From contig JBEPYM010000055.1 in NCBI GenBank assembly GCA_041641375.1, forward strand, positions 1 to 17,841: a stretch of DNA of 17,841 nt. The letters are read 5' to 3'. The position numbers were made by a program, and so were the translations under genes. The DNA is from Paenibacillus_AK sp041641375 (lineage in GTDB: Bacteria > Bacillota > Bacilli > Paenibacillales > YIM-B00363). Below, piece by piece: positions 6,425 through 13,401 of this stretch (positions are counted from its first letter, which is position 1; every line of letters starts with the position of its first letter). The notes under the pieces were generated by a model. It saw nothing but the letters and a program-made list of their open reading frames with translations, was not told the DNA's origin and searched no databases.

Positions 6425-7297
6425 TTATGCAATTGTTCGAATAATGGATTTGAACTCAAATTCCTCCAGCTTGGCTATCAACCGCTCACGGTCCCAGCCG
6501 CCCCACTTTGCGCGCTCCAGCGTAAAGCCCGTATCGATGTCCGTCCGGATCGTTGCGAGCTCACGTGACATATAGATTTGATCCTTGTATTCGACAAGTC
6601 TGTCCTGAAGCTTGCCCGTCACCTCGTCAATTCTTACGTACAGGTTGTCGATCGTACCGAATTGCTCCAGCAGCTTAAGCGCCGTCTTCGGACCGACGTT
6701 CGGGCAGCCCGGAATATTGTCCGACGCGTCGCCCATTAGCCCCTTCAGCTCAATAATTTGCTGCGGGCTGCGCACACCCTTTACATCGAATAAATTAGCG
6801 ACATTATTCGTTTCATAGTTGCCGAAGCCTTTTTTCATCATAATGACTTCCACATGCTCGTCAATCAGCTGCAGGGAATCGCCGTCACCCGTGAGAATGG
6901 ATATTTGCAAGCCGTCTCGTCCCCCGAATTGCTTGGCGATGGAGCCGATCATGTCGTCCGCCTCGTAGCCCTCGATTCCGACACAAGGCATTCCGAATGC
7001 TTCCACGAGCTCCCACAGCTTGTCGAATTGCGGGATCAACGGCTCGGGCGGGGCATCACGGTTCGCTTTATAATCCGCATATTGTTCGTTCCGAAACGTC
7101 GATTTGCCCATGTCGAACGCACATGCAACATGAGTCGGCTCAAATTTTTTGACCGCATCGAGCATGTACCTGGTAAACTGATACATGCCATTCGTGTAAA
7201 GCCCCGTAGAGGTTTGCATAAAATTTCCCGTAACCGCTGTAGCAAAATATCCCCGAAACAAAAGCGCAAAGCTGTCAATCATCAAAAGGCGCTGCAT
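6425..7297 (-). CDS. ypcP: Stand-alone 5'-3' exonuclease / flap endonuclease (YpcP-like)
   Basis: A 290-residue protein equivalent to the N-terminal nuclease domain of DNA polymerase I, and the length of B. subtilis YpcP. It should remove RNA primers and 5' flaps during lagging-strand synthesis and repair. The metal-binding acidic residues are all present: Asp8, Asp62, YKANRD (76-81), EADD (112-115), TGDGD (136-140) and GDASDN (189-194). A helix-three-turn-helix DNA-binding segment follows, GCPNVGPKTALKLLEQFG (197-214). The start is ATG 7297, because a stop codon lies two codons upstream. The best SD (AGAGG) is 13 nt away, and two out-of-frame ATGs (7310, 7304) lie between. They open an 11-codon reading frame that overlaps the start, so initiation may be weak or regulated. 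It sits 28 nt after the aminotransferase gene, in a metabolic operon. Confidence 0.92.
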   Translation of the reverse strand: MQRLLMIDSFALLFRGYFATAVTGNFMQTSTGLYTNGMYQFTRYMLDAVKKFEPTHVACAFDMGKSTFRNEQYADYKANRDAPPEPLIPQFDKLWELVEAFGMPCVGIEGYEADDMIGSIAKQFGGRDGLQISILTGDGDSLQLIDEHVEVIMMKKGFGNYETNNVANLFDVKGVRSPQQIIELKGLMGDASDNIPGCPNVGPKTALKLLEQFGTIDNLYVRIDEVTGKLQDRLVEYKDQIYMSRELATIRTDIDTGFTLERAKWGGWDRERLIAKLEEFEFKSIIRTIA

Positions 7298-7325
7298 GGT
7301 TCATAATCATCCTCTCTTGAATTCG

Positions 7326-8504
7326 TCATTTCGACAATCCATTATACCATAAAGCGATTCGCTGTATTGCTTTTTCGAGCTTTGCTTCATCGTGTACGAG
7401 CGCAATTCGCACATATCCTTCGCCTTCTGCGCCAAATGCGTCTCCCGGGATGACGACAACCCCCGCATTTTGCAGCATTTCCCGGGAAATTTGTCGAGAC
7501 GTATAACCGGGCGGGATTGGAGCCCATACAAACATTGTCGCTTTCGGGGCCGGAATTGTCCATCCCATATCCGCGAAGCCTTGAACAACCAGATCTCTTC
7601 TTTGCTGATAACGGGATCCGGCCTTGTAGCCGGTTTCCATGCTGAAGCGCAGCGCCTGCTCGCCTGCTCGTTGAACCGCGCGATAGACGCCGTAGTCAAT
7701 ATTCGACTTGAAGTACCGCAGCGCGTGCAACGCTCCCCGATGACCGACTGCAAAGCCGAGTCTGCAGCCAGCAAGATTGAAGCTTTTGGAGAGCGAGTGG
7801 AGCTCTATGCTTACGTCCTTGGCTCCTTTGATTTCCAGTATGCTCGGCGGCACATAATTGTCGAACGCCAGCTCGGAATACGCCGCATCATGAACGATGA
7901 GCAGCTCATGCCGTCTGGCAAAGGCGACAAGCTCCTCGTAAAAGCTGAGGTCAGCCACCGCGGCGAGTGGATTGTTCGGGTAATTCACCATCATATAGGT
8001 CGCTTTGCGTGCAATTTCGGGTGGGATCAAATCCAGCCTGGGAAGGAATTCGTTCCCTGCGCGAAGCGGGTAATAGTGGGGGGTAACACCCGCGAGCAGA
8101 ACGCCGGCGGAATAAATCGGATACCCCGGATCCGGGATGAGCGCCATATCGCCAGGGTCGGCGAGCGCCATCGGAATGTGAGCTAGCCCGTCCTGCGAGC
8201 CCATCAGCGAAAGCACCTCGGCTTCCGGCTCCAGTTCAACGCCGAACCGCCACCAATACCATTCCGCCACCGATCTGCGGAAGGAAGCGTCACCCTCCGA
8301 GGAAGGGTAGCCATACAGGTCGGGATCGTGAACAGCTTCCACCAACGCCTCTTGAATCCGAAGCGGCGGCGGACCGTCCGGACTTCCGATCCCAAGGTCG
8401 ATGATGTCCTTTCCTTGCTGCATTAATCTATGCTTATGCGCCGCCACCTCGCTGAATATCGCCGAGCCGACGGCCTGCAATCGCTTGGAACCGCGAATTT
8501 CCAT
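7326..8504 (-). CDS. Class I/II PLP-dependent aminotransferase (LL-diaminopimelate aminotransferase-like)
   Basis: A 392-residue fold-type I aminotransferase of normal family length. Seen motifs are IDLGIGSPDGPPP near the N-terminus (35-47), the substrate and PLP contacts NYPNNP (174-179) and HDAAY (205-209, Asp206 binds the pyridine nitrogen), the Schiff-base Lys240 in SLSKSFNLAGCRLGF, and Arg248. The C-terminus carries the usual YVRIALV near the carboxylate-binding Arg. The pattern resembles proteins annotated as LL-diaminopimelate aminotransferase in Firmicutes. Specificity within this family is often mis-assigned, so I call only the class with confidence. The start is clear: AAGGAGG lies 9 nt before the ATG. 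It is the first gene of a likely four-gene operon, with a cre-like box about 115 bp upstream. Confidence 0.9.
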   Translation of the reverse strand: MEIRGSKRLQAVGSAIFSEVAAHKHRLMQQGKDIIDLGIGSPDGPPPLRIQEALVEAVHDPDLYGYPSSEGDASFRRSVAEWYWWRFGVELEPEAEVLSLMGSQDGLAHIPMALADPGDMALIPDPGYPIYSAGVLLAGVTPHYYPLRAGNEFLPRLDLIPPEIARKATYMMVNYPNNPLAAVADLSFYEELVAFARRHELLIVHDAAYSELAFDNYVPPSILEIKGAKDVSIELHSLSKSFNLAGCRLGFAVGHRGALHALRYFKSNIDYGVYRAVQRAGEQALRFSMETGYKAGSRYQQRRDLVVQGFADMGWTIPAPKATMFVWAPIPPGYTSRQISREMLQNAGVVVIPGDAFGAEGEGYVRIALVHDEAKLEKAIQRIALWYNGLSK

Positions 8505-8618
8505 TGTAATAAGCCTCCTTCACCGTAACTTGTTCGATGGAGGAGGCAGCGATTCCTGCATGCGGACCGCTGACGGCGGTACATTATGTATCATGTATGG
8601 GCTACAACTTGATCACTA

Positions 8619-8632
8619 TGTAAGCGCTTACT
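8619..8632. promoter_or_regulatory. cre-like operator (CcpA / LacI family)
   Basis: TGTAAGCGCTTACT has a perfect 10-bp palindromic core, TAAGCGCTTA, and differs from the symmetrical form of the catabolite-responsive element in one base. CcpA binds such sites in Firmicutes; related LacI-family repressors use similar palindromes. It lies 115-128 bp upstream of the aminotransferase start. Depending on which weak promoter is real, it is either upstream of the start site or a downstream roadblock. The presence of sugar-related genes in the operon agrees with carbon control. Confidence 0.5.
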
Positions 8633-8776
8633 ATTTTATTTATTTTGTATGCGTTACATGATAATTAGCCCAAACCCTACGATAAAGGCGAAAATCAGCA
8701 AACATCATACAGTCCATGCAAGATAACAAGCAAGCCGCATACACCGTATCCCCGATTATCCATCCCCATCTTGGTT

Positions 8777-8815
8777 ACCCTGTGGTTGTATGTCAAGCGA
8801 AATGAACCACAGGGT
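8777..8815. repeat. 11-bp inverted repeat with 17-bp spacer
   Basis: ACCCTGTGGTT (8777-8787) is the exact reverse complement of AACCACAGGGT (8805-8815). No U tract follows on either strand, so it is not a standard terminator. On the minus strand a TTGACA hexamer lies in the spacer beside the arm, so the repeat could be an operator or a recognition site for the adjacent LuxR-type regulator. That link is speculative. Confidence 0.6.
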
Positions 8816-8899
8816 TGCACATAAAGATCATGTTACACTGATTACATACGAAACTGTCGACGTGCTGCGACTACCGGTGCTGTTTCATATATATCATGT

Positions 8900-11800
8900 C
8901 TATCCGATTAGATGAAGCTCCTTCGCTTTATTAATAGCTTGCACCCGGTTGTTGACCTGCAGCTTTCCATAGATGTTATTGGAGTGTATCTTCACTGTGC
9001 CCTCCGTTATCAGTAGACGCATAGCAATCTGCTTGTTGGATAATCCTTCGCCCATGAGCCGAACAATTTCCATTTCGCGATTTGTCAAGGATTCGCCGAA
9101 GGATAATAACGGCTTCGAATTATCGTTAACGTCCGTACGATCATCTAATTGCCAAAGCTTTACGTAAATCATGCGCGAAAATAGGAGTTCAAGCATATCC
9201 ACACGGTCTGTCGTAAACGCATTGGACGTTTGATTGTTCTCCAGATAGATCAGCCCGTCCCGATGAACCGAGTCCCTAATGGGCAAGCACAGAATGGACC
9301 GCGGCTGTCGATGTTGAATGTATAAATCGTCCACAAACATACTTTGCCGGGCTTCTCCAAGAATGACAGGCTCCTTCGTACGATGGACGAAATGAACAAC
9401 CTTATGAGAATAGGAGTGATCCTGCTCCAAAGAATCCTCACGATTCTGGTTGACTTCCAGAGCTGTATGGATGAAGAACCGGCCTTCTTTTTCTAATAAA
9501 ATGAACCCTTTCTCCGCACCGGTCGTATAAAGCGCCAACTGCAGAAATTTCTCCGATATGGGCCTTTCTGAGTGATCTCCCTTTAGCGTTCGAGCCGTTT
9601 GCTGCAGAATCTCGATATCCAAATCTTGACTGAGGCTTGTACCAAAGTGCATGCTGGTGGTAGGCAGGCCTCCTTCCGTTGTCGGGTCGGACTTGACCAA
9701 TTCTCCCCATTCATTCAAGGGAAACTCAGCGAGTCCATCTACACTCTCCTGCAAGTGCTTCACTTTCCCGGTTGCCCCCCACTTGTCATAAGCCACGCAG
9801 GCCGCCCGCAGGTAATGCTCATGCATATCCCCATCGTTCAACGCTGCATATACATATGCAGCCGATTCCGCGGCTATGGCTTCATCTCGAGAATCACCAT
9901 TCCGTTTGGCTTCCAGGATCGCTTGATCGTATAAACTCAGGGCTTGTTTATAGTTTGCATCCATTCGTGCATATTCCGCTTGCATGATCCGATATTTGGA
10001 CAACGAATCAGATGAGGCACTCGTCCAATCACGCATCCGTTTCATCAGTTGCCGCAGTACGCTCCTACGCTTGCGCAGCTTACGTCGATCATTGTCCGCA
10101 TCCGCCCTCATAAGGGCCAAGGCAAAATAAAAACAATGCTTCTGTTGAATGTTCAACATAACATCTCTCGTCATCCCGATGGACTGCTCGGCCAAAGTGA
10201 TCGCATCCGAATAACGGTTGTACAGGAACGCGACTTCAAGCTTGCATGTATAGAGGTAGTACCAGTTGGCTTTCTCCTCATTGGTCATCTTTACTTTCAA
10301 CCATAACACTTGCTCCGGCATGTCCGGGATGCGAAAAAGTAATGGCTGATCCTGGAAAGGCTGGCGCAGCCTTTCGATGTAATGCTCTGTGATGCGAATG
10401 GTCCGCACAGTTATCTCATCTAACCATTGGGCGTTCTCCGCCTCATAGGTTTGACAAATTTGGTCTAATCGTCTGAGATCCATATCGCATGTAATCATAT
10501 GGCAGGACATTGCGTTACCGGCATTCCCCATATCCCCACATTCCAAGCTAAGCTGTGCCGCACTCTCAAAGTGAGAGACGACTGCTTCCTTGGAGCACGT
10601 ATATTGTTTGGCTAACCCCCGATACAATTGTACTTTCCCTCGGAGATGCAAGCTGTCAGATTGTTCGGCATACGTCCAGGCTATTTCGATGAAGCGTGCA
10701 GCCGTTCGATATTGACCTAATCCAAAACCGATGGCAGCAGCGTACGAACCAAGCGCGATGGAGAAGGCGTCTCCAAGACCCTGCCTTACTGACATTCGCA
10801 CATACTTTGCAAACAGGATGATCGATAATTCGGGATTCACGATAAATATCACCGATGATGCGACTGTCACGATATGAGCTAAGGCTTTATAGCTCGGATC
10901 GTGATTGACCGGTAATTGTTCAAGCCGCTTATGGTTTCTGCTTAATACCAGATTCGTTCGGGCAATCTCAACGATAAGCGACATAGCAGAAGCATCAGAC
11001 GGCATGGATAAACCAAATTCGTTCATCGCCAGCACCGCCGTATCGACTGCCTCATTCATCCGGTTGTGGAAGCTGTACATCATGATCATGATGGCATAGA
11101 TTCGCGAGCGGTCAGATTTCGAATGGGCATGCTGCAGCAGCTCGCGCAAATCCGTCTCGGCCAGGCCAATATCACCTGAGAAATAAAGACATTCCGACCG
11201 TTCTAGTACAAGCTGAAAATATAGTCCATCGGCTCGGAACCAGTCCTCTGACTTGCCCAATTCAGCCCCGATCATCAAGAAGTACAAGGCTTGTCCATAC
11301 GCAGCGGAAGACTTCGCTTTCCTTCCGGCATTAAGGTTCAAGCTAGCCAATTGATCAAGCTCTGTAGGGTCAGTGATGTACGCGCGCCCTGCATTCATAT
11401 GATGCACGACCAGAAACAACCGCTCTTCTGCAATCGATGAAGGAATGGAGCGCAACAGGGCTCTTCCGATTTCCAGATGTACTTGCTTCTTTTCCTCGTC
11501 AGTAATGAGATCATACGCAACCTTCTGTATTTGATCATGCTGGAATCGCAGCTGCTCCTTCTCCACTGCGATCCACCCTTCTTTAACAGCAGGCGAAAGA
11601 ACATGTGTTACTTGCTCGGCATCCATCCCTACTATGCATGAAATCGTCGCGATATCGAGAGAGGCACCCAGGCTGCCGGCCCGCTGCAACAACAAGCGTG
11701 TTTCTGCTGGAAGGGTTTCAATCCTGCTTTTGATCAAATCGACTACATCCTGAAAGCCCTTCATGGCTTTGATCGCTTGCAAATCCCATCGCCAGCATGC

Positions 11801-13258
11801 TTGCTCAAAGTCGAAGAATAGCCGCTTCTGATCATGCCAGGCTTGCACCATTTGCTTGAGATAAAGCGGATTGCCTGCCGTTTGTTGGTAGAGGATGTCC
11901 GCTAACGGCTTGATTTCATCCGATTCGACATGTAATGCAGCTGCTGTAAATTGGATGACATCGGAATAGCTTAGGGCATGTAGCTTCATATCATGAATCT
12001 CGGCTTCACCGGACATCGATAATTCCTGAAACCATGGATGAAGGCCATGCTGCTCGCCAACCTCATCATCCCGATACGTTCCGATGAACATCACATGCTT
12101 GAATGACGACTGACCCCATAAATCACGAAGCAAGTGGAGACTTGCCGGATCGGCCCATTGCAAATCATCTATACAGATAACCAAAGGATGCTTAGGGCTC
12201 GCAAACGCTTGAATCAAGTTGCCGAACAGCTTTCGGAAGCGGTGCGTCGCTTCCGCAGGGGACAATGCTTCGATCGGCGGTTGTTCACCGGCCAGCCAGC
12301 GTAATTCCGGAATCATCTGGATAAGCAAGCTCCCGCTTCTTCCAAGGGCCTTCGCGATATTCTCTTTCCAGAGTTTAATCTGTACATCTCCGCTTGCCAA
12401 TATATGTCTAATTCGATCCGACAAAGCCGCAATCAAGGGGGCGTAAGGCTCAGCCTCTCGAATGGATTCAGCCTTGCCATAGATGAAACTCCCCTTGTTC
12501 TCCCATATATACTCCTGCAGAGCTCTGACCATCGTCGATTTACCGCTTCCGGCATGACCGCCTATGACTAGGAATTCCTTCGCACCTGAACAGACTCTAG
12601 CATAAATGTTCATTAATTGCTGCCATTCCCGGTCCCGACCATAACGTTGACTCGGCAAACGCAATTGGCTCCGCCCGTCGAGCTCGCCGAGCGGGATTGC
12701 ATCTATTTTCCCGGAAAGCACCCATTGTATGTACATTTTTCTGATATCATCCAGAAGACCTCGTGCGCTTTGGTATCGTTCCTCCGGGGCTTTGGCCAGG
12801 AGCTTCATCACAAGGTCACTGATCGGTTGGGGAATGTGTGGTTTTGATGAGCGAATCGGTTTCGGCTTTACGGCCATATGGGCATGGACCCATTCGTTCA
12901 GCGAGCTCGCCTTGAACGGAAGCTCACCTGTCAACCATTCATATAGCAGAATGCCGATTGCATATAAATCACTGCGATGATCGGGATGTCTCGTCTTACC
13001 CCCTCCGTGTTCCGGAGACATGTACGCATAAGCAAGAACAGGACCCTCCTGATCGATTCGGCTCCAATATAGCGTCAAGTCCTCTCCATCCATTCGGAGG
13101 GTTATGTGTTCAGGATTCATTCCACGAGGAAATGGTTGATGTTGGTGCCACTCACTCACCAGCTCCACTACCTTCAGAGCGAGTCTGAAAAAAAGAGTTA
13201 CATCGATCGGGCTGGTATCCATGAAGCTTCTTAAGCTAGTCTCTTCTCTTTCTTTCAA
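8900..13258 (-). CDS. Giant pseudokinase-AAA-GAF-LuxR transcriptional regulator
   Basis: A 1452-residue multidomain protein. Residues 1-175 form a degenerate Ser/Thr protein kinase. The C-lobe is recognisable (YMSPEH, then DHRSDLYAIGILLYEWLTG and LLAKAPEERYQSA), but the Gly-rich loop, the catalytic Lys and the Asp of HRD and DFG are not, so it is probably a pseudokinase. An AAA-type NTPase follows, with Walker A GHAGSGKST (234-242) and Walker B VICIDDLQWAD (360-370). Residues about 640-1190 are helical and TPR-like. A GAF sensor domain lies at about 1213-1366 and a LuxR/FixJ HTH at 1391-1452 (LTNREMEIVRLMGEGLSNKQIA, then TVKIHSNNIYGKL). The start is TTG with GGAGG 10 nt upstream; the first ATG is 12 codons later. 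It is a cytoplasmic, ligand- and NTP-dependent switch by analogy with MalT-type STAND regulators. The target genes are unknown. Confidence 0.88.
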   Translation of the reverse strand: MKEREETSLRSFMDTSPIDVTLFFRLALKVVELVSEWHQHQPFPRGMNPEHITLRMDGEDLTLYWSRIDQEGPVLAYAYMSPEHGGGKTRHPDHRSDLYAIGILLYEWLTGELPFKASSLNEWVHAHMAVKPKPIRSSKPHIPQPISDLVMKLLAKAPEERYQSARGLLDDIRKMYIQWVLSGKIDAIPLGELDGRSQLRLPSQRYGRDREWQQLMNIYARVCSGAKEFLVIGGHAGSGKSTMVRALQEYIWENKGSFIYGKAESIREAEPYAPLIAALSDRIRHILASGDVQIKLWKENIAKALGRSGSLLIQMIPELRWLAGEQPPIEALSPAEATHRFRKLFGNLIQAFASPKHPLVICIDDLQWADPASLHLLRDLWGQSSFKHVMFIGTYRDDEVGEQHGLHPWFQELSMSGEAEIHDMKLHALSYSDVIQFTAAALHVESDEIKPLADILYQQTAGNPLYLKQMVQAWHDQKRLFFDFEQACWRWDLQAIKAMKGFQDVVDLIKSRIETLPAETRLLLQRAGSLGASLDIATISCIVGMDAEQVTHVLSPAVKEGWIAVEKEQLRFQHDQIQKVAYDLITDEEKKQVHLEIGRALLRSIPSSIAEERLFLVVHHMNAGRAYITDPTELDQLASLNLNAGRKAKSSAAYGQALYFLMIGAELGKSEDWFRADGLYFQLVLERSECLYFSGDIGLAETDLRELLQHAHSKSDRSRIYAIMIMMYSFHNRMNEAVDTAVLAMNEFGLSMPSDASAMSLIVEIARTNLVLSRNHKRLEQLPVNHDPSYKALAHIVTVASSVIFIVNPELSIILFAKYVRMSVRQGLGDAFSIALGSYAAAIGFGLGQYRTAARFIEIAWTYAEQSDSLHLRGKVQLYRGLAKQYTCSKEAVVSHFESAAQLSLECGDMGNAGNAMSCHMITCDMDLRRLDQICQTYEAENAQWLDEITVRTIRITEHYIERLRQPFQDQPLLFRIPDMPEQVLWLKVKMTNEEKANWYYLYTCKLEVAFLYNRYSDAITLAEQSIGMTRDVMLNIQQKHCFYFALALMRADADNDRRKLRKRRSVLRQLMKRMRDWTSASSDSLSKYRIMQAEYARMDANYKQALSLYDQAILEAKRNGDSRDEAIAAESAAYVYAALNDGDMHEHYLRAACVAYDKWGATGKVKHLQESVDGLAEFPLNEWGELVKSDPTTEGGLPTTSMHFGTSLSQDLDIEILQQTARTLKGDHSERPISEKFLQLALYTTGAEKGFILLEKEGRFFIHTALEVNQNREDSLEQDHSYSHKVVHFVHRTKEPVILGEARQSMFVDDLYIQHRQPRSILCLPIRDSVHRDGLIYLENNQTSNAFTTDRVDMLELLFSRMIYVKLWQLDDRTDVNDNSKPLLSFGESLTNREMEIVRLMGEGLSNKQIAMRLLITEGTVKIHSNNIYGKLQVNNRVQAINKAKELHLIG

Positions 13259-13294
13259 GCGGCATTTCCCTCCGATGTCGAACGATGTCTCTTC

Positions 13295-13322
13295 ATTATA
13301 CTAAATAATCAAATTCTTTTAA
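13295..13322 (-). promoter_or_regulatory. Promoter of the LuxR-type regulator gene
   Basis: On the minus strand a perfect -10 TATAAT (13295-13300) is preceded at 16 bp by TTAAAA (13317-13322), a 4/6 match to -35. The start site would be near 13288, giving a 5' leader of about 30 nt before the TTG start. It lies after the terminator of the upstream gene, so the regulator has its own transcription unit. Confidence 0.6.
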
Positions 13323-13341
13323 CCTCAAAGATCGCTCGCAC

Positions 13342-13386
13342 AAAAAAAAGGACTGCTCCAGGTATACTTGCTGCCCGAAGCAATCC
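13342..13386 (-). terminator. Intrinsic terminator of the SLH/NHL surface-protein gene
   Basis: On the minus strand GGATTGCTTC (13377-13386) pairs with GGAGCAGTCC (13350-13359) over ten base pairs including two G-U pairs. It is followed directly by eight U residues (13342-13349). The hairpin starts 16 nt past the stop codon at 13402. Confidence 0.9.
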
Positions 13387-13401
13387 ATTATACTGTTTAT
13401 G

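Larger units (their letters stand above)
8505..8899. other. 395-bp intergenic region between regulator gene and aminotransferase operon
   Basis: No convincing gene in either direction. It contains the 3' end of the regulator transcript, an 11-bp inverted repeat (8777-8815), a cre-like palindrome (8619-8632), and only weak promoter candidates for the downstream operon. One is minus-strand TTGCTT (8728-8733) with TATGAT (8704-8709) at 18 bp. Another is TTGACA next to the inverted repeat with a poor -10. A further possible -10 (CATAAT, about 8583-8588) lacks a good -35. No U-tract terminator for the regulator gene is visible. Confidence 0.6.

Noticed and set aside
7307..7774. 155-residue minus-strand ORF overlapping the 3' end of the aminotransferase gene
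   Set aside because: It is the same DNA in another frame; the aminotransferase frame carries the PLP lysine and other motifs and explains the region fully.
3834..8504. A biosynthetic gene cluster spanning the sulfatase to the aminotransferase
   Set aside because: No synthase, carrier protein, tailoring set or exporter is present; the gene mix is better explained as a housekeeping or catabolic operon.
8777..8815. Inverted repeat as the terminator of the LuxR-type regulator gene
   Set aside because: The spacer is 17 nt and no U tract follows on either strand, so it does not look like an intrinsic terminator.
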